Part shown: positions 1 through 12,113 of the stretch, one piece after another
How positions within the stretch are numbered: position 1 is the stretch's first letter
How the letters are laid out: each line of letters starts with the position of its first letter
Assembly (NCBI GenBank): GCA_021396245.1
Contig: WNYE01000010.1
Span: forward strand, 248,001 to 312,000
Origin: Sporothrix humicola
Taxonomy: Eukaryota; Ascomycota; Sordariomycetes; Ophiostomatales; Ophiostomataceae
Direction: 5' to 3'
DNA: 64,000 nucleotides
Position numbers and translations under genes: made by a program
The notes under the pieces: generated by a model
Told to the model about the DNA's origin: nothing
Databases searched by the model: none
Seen by the model: the letters and a program-made list of their open reading frames with translations, nothing else

Positions 1-1720
1 TTGAGGTTCTAGATAATGGATGGTGGCGGCTCGAAACGCGGCGGCGAAGTAAGGGCACTGGGGGCGGGTTGGCCTGGAAGAGTGAAAGTGAGGCAAAAGA
101 GACGGCGAAAACAGGACGAAGAGAGGAAAGGATATCGAGAGGCTAGAATAATAAAACAGAAGAAAAAAAGGAAAGAGAGACACAGACGAAAAAGAGGCTC
201 GGGTGGGAAGGAAGGACGTGGGCACACGAGACCCCAAAGCCAGAAATAAAAGGCAGTCACTATCGACGGTCACCGCTCATTGTGGAGAAGATTGGGTTCT
301 GGTTCTGGTAGTTGCGGCCTACAGCTGCAGGGCCTGGCCTCGCGACAAGGCAGACGGGATGAGTAACTGTTAAGCCCAAGCGGCAGTAGCGCCTGGCCCA
401 GGAAATGAGAGGCTGTCGTTCCTTCCGGACTGACGCAGCACCAGGGCGCGCATTGTGCAACAACGGACGCTGCTGCGGCCTGGCCGCTGTGGGTCCCTTA
501 TGAGATGCTGTTTCCCCAGTGTGCTGGGTGCAGTTGGCAGAGTGGATAGCATGGCTGGACAACACTAAAACTCAAAGGGAGAAAGAGCGCCTTAGGCTAT
601 GACTCTGCACGGCAGGAAGGCACGACGCTCGATACGATTTGTCGATTTGTCGTGTGCCTGATAGGACTGACAAGCATCTGTTGTTTACAAAGTCTCCAAA
701 TCTGCAGCATCTTTTCGCTGCTGCTAAGTTGAACTCACACGGCAGCCTGCAGGCAACTTCTATTTATTTTGACAGAAAATTAGGAAAATAAAGGCAGAAA
801 GAATACAGAATGGCGAAGCCTAGGAAAGGGTCAGTAGACGCCGACAAAAATGAAAGACATAGGGGCATAATCAGAGACAAAAGGGATCGTCCCTGCCAGC
901 GTGCCCATCGCCTGCCCATCTGGAACAATGGGGATGACACAAAGAGAACGAGAATGATGCCGTCTTTCACAGGCCGCTGGCGTTATCAAGCAAAACCAAA
1001 GCCAGATCAAAGGGGCACCTGAAAGAGTCTAGCGGCAGGCGCGCCAGGCCCACCCGACCACCTCCAACGAGCAGCTGCCAGTTGCGTATTGGGTCATCCG
1101 GATGGCATTCTCACTTTCCCTGTGACGGAAGAAAGTAGAAGGAGCGACACAGCACAAAGTGAGGCGAGCCCCACTAACGTGCCAGCATGACCCACCCAAG
1201 CAATCGGAGAGAGTGTGGGAGACTGAGAGTGCCGACTTCATCGTGCAGCCCACGTGAGAGGCAAGACCAGACCCAGCACAGCAACTACCCAGCAAGCCAT
1301 CTTCCCAATTCCCGCCTTCCCAAAAGCAAGAAAGATACGGAGCGTAGTTGCCTCTTTCTCCCAACAGTTTCTAAACAACGACGTCTTTCATTTTCCCCTG
1401 AACTTATCAAATACCCGTCACTTTCACTCACGTGGAATTCAATCTCGAAAACTAACACACTCTTTACGCCCCCCTGATCAACTACTCTTTTGCTTCTTGT
1501 GCGACAACACACACCCTCTCCTACGTTTATCGAGCGAAACCGGTCTTTCATTCTCCGACCTTTCTCCAGCCTTCCTGCAGCCTCGAGTCTCAGCCGTTTT
1601 TGAGCCTCATCCGCCTCCTCTGCCATCTCTGCCTTCTTCCAGATATTCCGACTTCAAACACTCTTTTCCTCCGACCTCCTCGTTTTCCTCTCCCCCTACT
1701 CCTCTTCGCCCTTCCTCCCC
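1..1720. other. Gene-free left edge and Rab 5' leader
   Basis: No recognisable coding sequence. Positions about 60-230 are very purine-rich on the + strand, as seen upstream of minus-strand genes elsewhere in this window, so this may be the leader of a minus-strand gene lying left of the window (inference). From about 1440 to 1720 the + strand becomes C/T-rich, with pyrimidine tracts ending directly before the Rab start codon, which fits a fungal promoter and 5' UTR. Confidence 0.5.
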
Positions 1721-2641
1721 ATGTCGTCATCTCCGCCGCCGCAATGGGACTACATTGCCAAACTGGTCTGCATCGGCGACTCGGGCTGTGGTAAAAGCAG
1801 TCTGACAATCCGTCTTTGCGAAGGCCGTTTTGTCACCCACCACGACGTCACCATTGGCGTCGAGTTTGGCAGCCGTATCGTGCCTGTCGGCCCGCCACAT
1901 AGCCGAGCATACCTGCCATCAGCCGCAGCAGCAGCAACGTCTACAACACAATCAACAATAGCAGCATCCTCCTCCGCAACAACACCCGGCACATCCACAC
2001 CGACCTCTCTACACTCCTCTGGCGCTCCCGTTCCCTCCACAATATCGGTCAGCACCATCGATGGCGGCCTTCCCGACCCGCCGCGCGCCAAGCCTGCGGA
2101 GCCGCAAAAACACATGAAACTCTCGCTCTGGGATACGGCCGGCCAGGAGACGTACAAGTCTGTCACACGGTCCTACTTCCGCGGTGCGTCAGGAGCTCTG
2201 CTGGTCTTTGATCTCTCGCGCAAACAGACCTTTTTGCACGTCAAGGACTGGCTCGACGACCTGCGCCAGATTGCCGACCCAGACATTGTCGTGGTGCTTG
2301 TGGGCAACAAGGCCGACCTGGCGTCGACTGACAATGCCGAAGAGGGCGGCAACCAGCGGCAGGTGACGCGCGAAGAGGCCGAGGAGTGGGCCCAGCGCAA
2401 CGGCGTGCTCGAATACGTGGAAACGAGCGCCAAGAGCGGCGAGAACGTGGAGCACGCCTTTTTGCGCGTGGCCGACCGCATCTACCACAACATCCAGGCT
2501 GGCCGGTACGATCTCAACGACCGGCGATCTGGCGTCAAGGGTCCCGGCGCGGCGGCGGCGGCGGCAAAGGCTTCTGCAGGCGGGGGCCGGCCTCTGCGTC
2601 TCGACAATGGTGCCTACGGAAAGTCTACTGGCTGCTGTTGA
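1721..2641 (+). CDS. ypt4: Rab4/Ypt4-like small GTPase with an insert between switch I and G3
   Basis: A 306-aa Rab-family GTPase, expected to cycle between GTP and GDP on endosomal or Golgi membranes in vesicle traffic. G1 GDSGCGKS is at residues 19-26, the Rab4/Rab2/Rab14-type GVEFGSRI follows switch I, G3 WDTAGQE is at 137-143, NKAD at 196-199 and ETSAK at 234-238. The protein ends in GCC, a geranylgeranylation signal. The gene is a single open frame from the ATG at 1721, placed directly after a pyrimidine-rich leader. A typical Rab is about 200-220 aa. The excess comes from about 75 Ser/Thr/Ala/Pro-rich residues (roughly 57-131) between VGPP and KHMKLSLWDT, i.e. in the beta2-beta3 hairpin, plus an Ala/Gly-rich hypervariable tail. 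I looked for an intron there and found no convincing splice pair. From memory, filamentous-fungal Ypt4 proteins often have some expansion at this point; I could not check this. Confidence 0.9.
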   Translation: MSSSPPPQWDYIAKLVCIGDSGCGKSSLTIRLCEGRFVTHHDVTIGVEFGSRIVPVGPPHSRAYLPSAAAAATSTTQSTIAASSSATTPGTSTPTSLHSSGAPVPSTISVSTIDGGLPDPPRAKPAEPQKHMKLSLWDTAGQETYKSVTRSYFRGASGALLVFDLSRKQTFLHVKDWLDDLRQIADPDIVVVLVGNKADLASTDNAEEGGNQRQVTREEAEEWAQRNGVLEYVETSAKSGENVEHAFLRVADRIYHNIQAGRYDLNDRRSGVKGPGAAAAAAKASAGGGRPLRLDNGAYGKSTGCC

Positions 2642-3557
2642 GGGCAAGGACCATTCTCCTCTGCTATAATAATAATGCATGCGACGTGCCCTTTTCTTAC
2701 AACCCTCGTCACCGATGAACAACACTGTACATTTTGTCTCTTTTGGACAGGTTTTTGCACTACTACGATATCATGTTTTATCATCCTTAGGCCTTTCAGC
2801 AATTTAAGATTTGCTTTTCCTCCTAATTTGCACACTGAATTTCTTCTTCTTACTAAGTTTGCACTTGATATTGCAACTTGTATGTTTACACTTGCGGTGG
2901 ACATTTTAGATTACGTCACGCATCAAATGGCATTATGGACGGTTATGGTCATAGATAATTTTGTTTGTATTCGATGCCGTTGCTTCTTTGCTATAGCTCT
3001 CTAATAGGAATCCAAAACGATAAAATGCTCGCAGTAAGACAGAAAAAGGAGAAAATAGAAGTAACAAAAGAAAAAAATGAAATCGTATTGTATTACATAG
3101 TAAACAGCAAGGCTGTGCCGGTTGTGTGATGTGTGTGATTGTTGTTTTTGTTGTTTGATGAAAAAAAGGGGAGAAGAAAGAGGAACGAAGAAGACGAAAA
3201 AGACAGAAGACGGAGAATATGCGTAATCTCCTGCTTCCTCCGCGTTATGATAATCCCAAGAAAGTGTAGCCAGAACTCCCGCCCAAGGCCCCTCGTCTTT
3301 TTTTTTTATGGAAGCCACTGCTTCAATTCTCTATCCATCTCTTCATTTTTATGGCGGCGGGACTTTTGCGGAGTGGCATCCATCCCGCCATCGTGGTATT
3401 ATTTCTTCAGGGAGGCATCCAGTTCGTCAAGGCGTCATATAGTCTTGATGCTGAGGGCTTGCCCTGAATAGGTGAGCAAGGCAACGCGTTGCTTAGTTGA
3501 TCAATGCACAGTGCATTTGATCTCGCTTCCGGTGATCGGTTTGCCAGAATAGTCCGC
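2642..3557. other. Convergent 3' spacer between the Rab gene and PMT4
   Basis: Both flanking genes end here. The DNA is AT-richer than the coding parts and holds a T-run at about 3300 and a purine tract at 3160-3215. No gene is supported. Confidence 0.6.
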
Positions 3558-6193
3558 TTAATCCGACATTCTCCAGGTGTCGAACCACTTCATGTAGCTG
3601 TACTGGGCGTTGGGGCCGGTCATACCCCAGCAGATCGGGATGAAGTAGACGTACAGGCCGATCGTGGCGGCGTACAGGAGGCCGAATGCCGTGTAACGGA
3701 TCGGTGCCGCGCGGTTTTTCAGGAACCAGTCGGCAAGGAAACCAAAGGTGATGACGGCAAAGTACAGCGCCGGGTAGTAGTGGTGCACGTACGTTACACG
3801 CGCCATGATGACGAACGGCAGGTAGTGCAGGAACCAACCAATAACCGGGTAGATACCGGCGTAGTGGATGTGGTCAATGTCGTCCTGCGACAGCTCGGTG
3901 TAGCCGCGCTGCCACCGGATAGCGTACCAGGCCACAAGAGCGGCAAAGACACCCAGGCCGGCGGTCGAACCCCAGTAGACGAGGGGGTTGCCGAGCAGGA
4001 AGTACTTGACGATCTTATCATCCCAGCCACACATGCGCAGACCGACATTCAGGATGGGCCACTGCCACCACTGCGAGGCGAGGTCGTCCTGCTTATCCGG
4101 GTCGGGGACGAGGGCGTTGTTGCTGGTCATCATGGCCACGTTGAGGTGGACAAAGTCACGGAAGAAGGGCGACTTGTAGACACCCGGGTTGCCAGCGGGC
4201 AGCTTCTCGTTCCAGTGGGCCTCAACGTTCCAGTGGGTGTAGGTGTCTCTCGGGCTGGTGTCCTTGGCGCAGGTGACCTCGATCTGGCGGAAACCCCACT
4301 GGGGCAGGTTGACATTGCCGGCGCGGAGGTAGCAGCCCATGACGGTGTGCTTGAGACGGAACGAGGTCGTCAGCGTGCGGATCTTAGAGCGGTCGCGCGA
4401 GGCAACGTCGTCGAGGACCTCGATCTTCCAGTAGTCTTTAGCGTCGCCGATGGTCAGGTTGCCGTAGCAGGACACCTCCTTGTCGGCCTTAGTGACGGGG
4501 GCAGAGATCTCGTGCGAGTGCAGATTGCGGCCGGTCTGAGCGTGGATAAGACGGACGACGGTGTTGTCGCTGATGAACTTGGGCTCCTCGTCGCTCTCCC
4601 AGTTGGGCTCCTCACGGGTCGGGTAGAAGAACCAGTCGTTGTTGGCATCCTTGTGGTGGTAGCAAGTAATCTGCTGCTGGCCAGAGCCCTCGGGGTAGGT
4701 CTGGACGTGGGAGTGGAGGAGACCACCACCGTAGCCCATGTTCTTCAGGGTGACGCGCGAGCCGTAGGCGACCTCAAGGGGGCTGTTCTGGCCGACCTCG
4801 GTGCCCTCCAGGTTGGCCTGGAAGAGCGAGCTCATCTGGGCATCGCCGGGGCCGGTGCGGGTCAGGACGGCGAAGTGGACGTAGAAGCTGGCGAGGTAGA
4901 CAAGGAAGGGAAGGACGATGAGGCCACCAACTCTGGCGACGACGTGGGCAGCAAGAACAGTCTGTCAAGAAACGTATAAATTAGCATTGGAACCTTGGGT
5001 GATGTCATATTGCAAGCTTATTTTGCTAGCTGGAACACATACCGGCTTGATCTTGATGTCGCCAAACTTGTTCCACAGGTCCTCGGCGGTGTACAGGCCG
5101 ACCATGGCTGTGACGAACAGACCGACAAGCTTGACACTGGTGACGCAGCCGATGCTGAGACCGGTCATAGTCAGCCAGAAGAACCATTCAGGGCTGAAGC
5201 TGTTCTTCTGGGCGCGGTGGAACTTGGCCCAGCAAAGGACGGTCGAAACAGTACCGCACAGCAGCATGGAGTCAAGGAGAATGAAGCCTATAGCTAGATG
5301 TTAGTATCGCGAGTAGGTGGTAAAAGTATGGATGTGGCGTACGAGAGATGGTGGTGTAGCTGTTCTCGCAGAGGATCATAAGCGTAACGAGCCACACGGC
5401 AGGGCGCGAGAAGTTCAGCTCGCGAGCAGTGAAGCTGTGAACAAGTGGTTAGAAGAGGAAAATCAAGATACACAACAATCTGACGAGCCGTCTGGGAACA
5501 TACTAGGCCATGGGGACAAGGAAGATACCGAACATGGCATTGAAAGCACGCATGGTCCAGAAATCAATCTCTGGCGGGTATGTCTCGCCCGACTTAAACT
5601 CGAAACTGCCATTGTAACCAGCGATGTATCCAGACAGACCGACGAGAAGCTTGCCGAGAGGAGGGTGGACATCGAAGTAGAAAGTGCGCTGGAGGTAGTG
5701 CGAGCCGAACTTGCCAAAGCTGTGGTGGAACAGAAAAACGGAATGTTAGCAAACTCTGTCCTTTTTGTGTCATGCAGGTCACATCCAACCGCCTGTAGCG
5801 ATTGGTGCTTCCAGTTCACCCAATGCAGCCATTGCACACTGCTGAAGGCGCTCAAACTGAACGCCAAGTCAAAATAGGGGAAACAAGAGGATGGGGGGAG
5901 ACTTGCTGTGCCTCGTCCCAGGTGACGATGTTCGAGAGACCGATCTTGTAGAGGCGCGTGAAGAGGGCCACGGCCGTGAAGATGATGGGGGCCCAGACGA
6001 CCTCCCACTCCTCAATCAGCTGCCAGATCGAGGGCGACTGGGTCTTCTTGGCCGCGTTCTTCTTGTGGTCGACCTCGGCCACAGCTGGAAGCGTAGAAAT
6101 CGACGGGTCGACAGCTGCCGTACGTTGACGGAGGGTATCTGTGTTGGATGGCTGGGCGCCAGATGCCGCCGCAGCGGTCTTGTTTCCGGCCAT
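3558..6193 (-). CDS. PMT4: Dolichyl-phosphate-mannose-protein O-mannosyltransferase Pmt4
   Basis: Five exons (descending): 6193-5907, 5719-5504, 5434-5343, 5287-5043, 4961-3558; 2,244 nt, 747 aa, close to the usual Pmt4 length. The enzyme sits in the ER membrane and moves mannose from dolichyl phosphate to Ser/Thr of secretory and wall proteins. The first luminal loop has the WDEAHFGKFG motif with the acidic pair at about residues 93-94. The middle part has the MIR-domain character of PMTs (about 330-520). The C-terminus has several membrane segments and the Pmt4-type stretch around VYWGSTAGLGVFAAL. It ends in RMSD. Exon 1 encodes an Ala/Thr-rich cytosolic N-terminus before the first membrane helix. 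Introns 2-4 have GT-AG ends. Intron 1 has a GC donor (separate entry). The assignment to Pmt4 rather than Pmt1/Pmt2 rests on the N-terminal WQLIEEWE and C-terminal segments. Confidence 0.95.
5720..5906 (-). other. PMT4: GC-AG intron 1 of PMT4
   Basis: Read on the minus strand the exon ends GAGGCACA, the intron begins GCAAGT at 5906 and ends CACAG at 5720, and the next exon begins CTTTGGC. Joining CA to C restores the histidine of DEAHFG. The only nearby GT (at 5902) would shift the frame. Length is 187 nt. The extended match of the donor to GCAAGT is typical of functional GC donors. Confidence 0.85.
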
Positions 6194-9100
6194 TGTGTTT
6201 CGTTCCGAGGATGGAGTGAGGGTAGGAGAAGCTCGAATCGATAAGACGCGGACGAGAAAAAGGATGATGTCGAAGACGAGGTCGAAATAAAGAGGAAAAG
6301 AAAACCGGAACGGCAACCTCTTCGCAGTTTGGTGCGATCGACGGAGGGGAGGGGGTCGAGGAGGACGGAGGGAGGCAAGAAATGGAGAAGGGTAGTAAGA
6401 AAATGGGACAGAAAAAGGGACCTCGTGAAAGGACACGAGGTACGAAGAAGAGAACCAAAAGAAAAATGAACGAATGAAAGAATAGAAAGAAGATGGCCGT
6501 GAAGGGGAAGAGAGGAAGAGAACAGAAGAGAAAAGGGGTGCTTTCTCGCGACGAGAAACGGAAAGAGGTAACAGGGAAGGAGAGAAAAAAGATTATGAAG
6601 TTAAAAACACGTTTAAGGATAGAACGAAAAAGGAGGTAGCGGCGTGGGTGGCGCAAGGGGGGAAGGAGAGGGAGGTCCAGAAGGAAGGAGCTCCTCTAGT
6701 TTACACAGGAGAACATCGAAAGTCCCACAGGAAAGGAAAGGACGAAGGGTTGATGATGTCAAAAGAGGGAGTTACAGGCAGGAACGACGAGAAACAAAAA
6801 TAAACAGTTTTCAAAATAAAGTATTGCTGCCAGAAAATATCGAAACAGCGAGTATTAAGCAATTAAGGGAGTCGTGATAATAAAAACGATAAAAACGAAA
6901 AGCGAACGGGGGTGTGCGCAGTTGTGGCGTGCAATGCGAGCAATAGACCAGAGGCTATAGGTTCTTGTGTACTGAAGCGGCAGGGGAAGGGAGGTAAGCT
7001 TGCGCGCGCGCCGCGTAAAACACAAGGCAAGAGCAAACGACGTGAAAAGGGATGGAGGCATGTGGGTGGGACCAGCCAACAGGTGTCCTTTTCGACCTCT
7101 CGTATTTTTGCTGGAGCTGGCTCTGGGCGCCCGCGAATTGGGGGGAAACGGCACGAGCGATGCGCTACGGCCACACAAATAGGCGCCAAAATGCTCCAAA
7201 ATGTCCCAAATACACCAAGAAAGAACCACAAACCCCAAAGACGCTATTTCCAGCACCTCTTGCCCAGTCCAACGCGTAAAAACCGGGCTGGCACCCTGCA
7301 GCTCAGGGCCCGTCAAATCCACCGGCAAGCTGGCCGTGGTCGTGGGCTGTGTTCGGCAGGGGTGTTCAGGGCCCAGAAAAAAGACAAAAGGAACAAAAAT
7401 ACAGGGACAATGCAGAGAAGCCAGCGAGGCCAGCTTGCCAGCCCTTCTGGGATGTCGGGGATCGTTATGGTCGGCAGGCCAATCACATGCAATCTTCAGT
7501 GCGAAGCTTCCGTAAGTGTGGGTCGATGCAGGAAAGCTGAAGTGCAGTGAAAGAGACAAGTGTTAGTTTCCAGAGGGAAGGACCCACATGGGCTCGATTG
7601 GGAATAGAAAAAAGGGACAGGAAGGAACTGAGAAACAGGGAAAGAAGCAACGACAGGAGGTGACAAGAGAAAAGAAGGGACGAACGACATTGCAGTTGCC
7701 GAAATATTGAAGCCATTCCCGGCTGCCAATATTCTATCTGTGCGCTCTTGGAGCAAGATACTGAGGACACAGCATGTTTGCTGATTCTTGCTACGGAGGA
7801 AGGCACATCCCTGCGATTAATAGCAATCCCCACGAGATATAAATGGCCTGCGTGCGACAGAAGGCAGCCACGGCACGGAGAGGCTCTTGGGGTCTTGGTC
7901 TTGTTGATGACACACTCACGCGTAAATCGGGAGTGTGGCTTGGGCTCGGCATTCAATTGTTAAATGCTCGTGAAAGAAAACCTAGAAAAAAGGAAGCATA
8001 TAATCAATGTCGACGGCGTCAGGGGCTGCTTGCACCCCGCGAGTCTGCCGCGTTAGCTGCTCTAGCTGCAGTGGCCGGCTCAGGAACCAAGACAGAGCCC
8101 CTTTTAGACTCCACTGCTATTACCAGAAGTACTGCTGCGGGAAGTCGCGCTTTCCATATTGCCTGCATCTATATTTGTCGCCGGGCAAGACCGACGCAGA
8201 TGGTGTTGATGGAAGCTGCCAAAGCAAGGAAGGAACCCTGTCTGTTTGTGCAGAGGTACCAGTACCGTGTATCTTACAGCTACCAAACAGGAAAGCACGA
8301 CGGGCGGCCTGTTGACGTTGATTGTCAAGGTAGCATCGGGAGGAAGTCACGAACGGGGCCAGAACGGACAGCCGGGCTTGCCAAGCCTTTTTGAGAGACT
8401 GTCCGTGATGAGCGCGATGGGTTCATATAATTTCAATGGACTCGATGGACTGGCCAGATCCAGATGCTAGCCCTGGAGAAACTGCTGAGACTGCCCTACA
8501 CTAGCACAGCTGATCGTCCTCCCACCTACGCTGCTTGTGCCTGGGATTATGGGATACGCGGTCGGCAACGTAAGCCTTGCCATTGAACGGTAGAATCCAC
8601 TCAATCGCCCCAATTGACCTGATTTACCCTCGTTTTGCTCTTCCAATCGTTTGAGAATTTACTCCGTACTGTGAATGGGAATGGGGGTTCGGACAATACG
8701 ACGTAATACGTCGGTGCCTTTTTTAGGTGTGGCTGGTCGTGAGGTTCAACAAGAACATCCAGATCCTCTTGGCTTGACGCCGCAATATATTCGAAGCCCT
8801 ACCCATACTATACATACCTTCCACATAACGAGGCCACGAGCGAGATGTTGATATGTATATGGACCGTATGTGTAAATCCTGTTTCTGTTTATCGGGTTTC
8901 TGAGCTCGTCTTAAAGACAGGAAAAGATCAAGATAGAACCCTTTGGAGTATCCATTTAATGCTCCAGCCATTTTCGAGGCACATGTCCTTATTCCGGCCG
9001 TAATTCATTCGCATCGGCTCTAATCATGCCACCAGTCAGGGGCCAGCCGGGATTCATACGGCGAACTGCTGTTTGTGGTCGTTGTCTCTCGCCAAAATTT

Positions 9101-9785
9101 TGGTCTTGTTAGCGCACTGTCTACTTTCCACTGTTTGCAGCAAGATAACGATAAGCTCGGTTCACCACAAAAAGCGGTGAGCTGTGGCGCCGGCAGAATG
9201 ACAGAGTCGCGCCTTCCAGAACTCCCATTCCATTTTATCATTAAGGTGGAAGGCACGTGCGGTCCGGACACTTCGCATCGTTTTCGCGGTGAACTGCCCC
9301 ACAGACGTCCAGACACCCCACTGTTCCGTCCGCCCCAACCCCTGCTCCTTCGCTTTTTGGCGCTTTCTCTGGCGCTCTGCCGCTTTTTGGCCACTGCCCG
9401 TTCTGGTACCCGTGCCATCTGATCGCCTGCCCATGCTCACGATTCCCGCTCCGTTGGAATCCCTCTCAACAAATCATGCCAACGTCTCGTGTGTTTTGCT
9501 GCTTCTGTTCTCCTCTGATGTCACCCTCAGCCTTTTATTTCCTCAACGCTCACCCCGTCCCGTCCTGTCTCGTTTCTCATCTGCGTCTGCGCCTTTGAAT
9601 AACTCGGCAGAAGCAGCCCGTCTTCCTGCGTTATAGTCGTTTCTCCCCGCCATTGGCCTCAACATCAACAAAATAACATTGTCATTTTTTCGACTCTCGA
9701 CTCTCAACTTCAACTTTCGACATTGATATCTCTCTCTACGATACTCCGAGCCTACGAACCACATCCTCTCCTCCCTTTTGACCCA
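6194..9785. other. 3.6-kb divergent spacer between PMT4 and the CHY/RING gene
   Basis: Positions 6240-6880 are almost purely purine on the + strand, so the PMT4 leader would be strongly pyrimidine-rich. Open frames at 6855-7559 (-), 6912-7550 (+) and 7843-8394 (+) do not resemble any family I know and lie in biased sequence. At 8007-8315 (+) there is a 102-aa ATG frame with a dozen cysteines (see findings). A TACTCCGTA motif is at 8660-8668. The last 300 nt are C/T-rich and probably form the promoter and 5' UTR of the next gene. Confidence 0.5.
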
Positions 9786-12113
9786 ATGCCCTCTCTTGTT
9801 CCCGACTTTATCATCAACCCTGTCCTGCGCCAAGCACGCCGACTTTCGTCCAACTTCAACTCCCCAGGACCCGAAACACCACTCGACGAGGCGCCCGGCG
9901 CCTCTGCCCTTGACTCGTCGGCTCTCGAGGACGATGAGACACTTGGGCCGGCACGGAATCAACACCAAACAGAAGGCACATCAGACGATCACGACGCCTC
10001 GTCCTTCTATACGCCGTCTGGCCTAACACGCTTGTTCGCATCGATACGCCCCTCGACCCCCAGTTCCTCGGCTTCTGCACCCGCTTCAAGGTCTATACTG
10101 ACCTCTCGAAATACATTTCCTGGCCACACTCGAACGACATCGCTGCAGGCTCAGCTGGAACAGGAACAAGAGGCCATTACTGGAACAGGTGGTGCCGCAG
10201 CATTGTCAACCTCGGCACCACAGGGACAACAGGTACATCGCCGGAGCAATGCCGCCGAGATTGGGATTGAAGACCCTTTTGGTCGGCTAGGCCTGGAGGG
10301 TGGGGAGGCTGCAGACGGAGGCGTTCCAGCGTCTCTGCCGACGGGATTCTACGGCAATATGGAGTTGCCAGAGGACGACGGCATGCAGGCCTTGCGGCGG
10401 CGCATTCTGGCCGTGCAGTCCCGCGACATTGCGCCGGAGGACAAGGCAAGGATGATGCACAGCATGCTGATGGAGAGCTACAAACGGTCAAGGAAAACAG
10501 CTGCCCCGCTTCGTCCAGTCACGCCGTCCAGTCCACCAGCTACAGCAGCCACGATCCAGAACGAAGCGCCGGCGACATTGGGTCCACTCGAATCACTCAA
10601 GTTTTGGCATGCCTCCTACTCGCATTCGACACCGCCGCCGCAGTCACGCACATTCACTCTGACCGAAGACGACATACGGCCAACATATGTGCCGGACAAG
10701 ACGAATGTGCCAGGCGGCGATGGCATTGCCCGCGATGAGGAAGGGAGGCAGCTCTTGGGCTGTGAGCACTATCGACGGAACGTGAAGCTGCAGTGTTTTA
10801 CGTGCGAGCGCTGGTATACGTGCCGTCTTTGCCACAACGACGCAGAAGAGCACACACTGCCGCGGCGCAACACCAAGAACATGCTCTGCATGCTGTGCGG
10901 CCACGCACAACGGGTGGGCGATGTGTGTACCAAGTGCGGCGAGTCGGCCGCCCGCTACTACTGCAACATCTGCAAGTTGTGGAACGACGACCCGGACAAG
11001 AGCATCTACCACTGCAACGACTGCGGCATTTGCCGTGTTGGTGAAGGCCTAGGCAAAGACTTTTTCCACTGCAAGGTGAGTACTTTTGCTGTTCGTCTTT
11101 TTGTATCGGAATGCCTCTAATATGTATAGAAATGCGGTTCTTGCATTGCCATCAACCAGGAGGAGTCGCATCGCTGCAGAGAAGGTGTCATGGACTGTGA
11201 TTGCCCCATCTGCGGCGAGTACATTTTCACAACGCACAAGAAGGTCGTCACCATGAAGTGCGGGCACATGATTCACGACGACTGCCGCGCCGAGTACATT
11301 AAACGGTCCTACAAGTGTCCCATTTGCAACAAGAGCGTCGAGAACATGGAAAGCATGTTCCGCCGGCTGGACAAGCATCTCGAAGAACAGCCTATGCCAG
11401 AAGAATACGCCAACACGCGCGCCGTTATTTTGTGCAACGACTGCGAGGCCAAGACGTCCACGACCTACCACTGGGGTGGGCTACGGTGTGAGGTCTGTCT
11501 GTCCTACAACACGGTCGAGCTTCTCCTTCTCAACCCGCCTCCAACGCACAATGGGCAGGGAACTGTCGGTGAGGCAGATGCATCTGCCACGGAAACCACA
11601 CCTAGCGCAGCTAGCACCCTGTTGGGAGTTGTTCCGACACACAGCACTCTTCTTCCGGCTCCGTCTCTGCCATCGCCGCCTCTGTCATCAAGTCCACGGT
11701 CAGATAGCGGCATACCTTTGACACACCCAAGATCGCCTCCATTGATGTCCTTCCGGTCAGCCTCGCCCGCCTTTATGACATCTCCTACACGGGCACCTGT
11801 TCTTGCTACGGCCCCACCAGGCTATACTGAGGAGGGCTTCCAGCTGGAGGGCGATGAGGACGACTACAGACAATCATCCGACATGGAGGACGGAGATATT
11901 CTTGGCCTCTTTGACCGTCATGCAGCCTTGAACTGGGGCCGGCGTAAAGTCAGCCCCTATTTTGGCGGAGGAAAGAAGGATGACTCTGATGCCGACGAAG
12001 ACGACGAGGACGAGGATGACGATGATGACGAAGACGAAAACAACGACGAAGAAGATGAGGAGGACGACGACGATGACGAGGAAGAGCAGATCCAACTATT
12101 TGGGCACCGATAG
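9786..12113 (+). CDS. CHY zinc finger / RING-H2 E3 ubiquitin ligase (RCHY1/Pirh2-like)
   Basis: Two exons, 9786-11075 and 11130-12113, around a 54-nt GT-AG intron with a CTAAT branch site; 757 aa. An upstream in-frame TTG at 9723 is not credible, so the ATG at 9786 is used. After a long disordered Ser/Thr/Pro-rich N-terminus comes a CHY zinc finger from Cys326 (GCEHYRR..LQCFTCERWYTCRLCHND), then a CTCHY-type cluster, then a RING with C455, C458, C474, H476, H479, C482, C493 and C496, then a zinc-ribbon (CNDCEA..LRCEVC). This order is that of Pirh2, a ubiquitin ligase. The C-terminus is a long Asp/Glu run (nt 11985-12090) ending in FGHR. The intron lies between the CTCHY and RING parts, right after DFFHCK. 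The role in fungi is inferred from the domains; the substrate is unknown. Confidence 0.88.

Noticed and set aside
1889..2113. The Rab insert as an unspliced intron
   Set aside because: No good GT donor and YAG acceptor pair that would restore the Rab frame.
3504..4979. 491-aa open frame on the + strand
   Set aside because: Antisense to PMT4 exon 5 and part of intron 4; long antisense frames are common in GC-rich coding DNA and the product resembles no family.
6855..7559. 234-aa frame on - and 212-aa frame on + over the same DNA
   Set aside because: Overlapping frames on both strands, no recognised motif, biased composition.
9723..9785. TTG-initiated N-terminal extension of the CHY/RING protein
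   Set aside because: Non-ATG start; an in-frame ATG with a normal leader follows at 9786.
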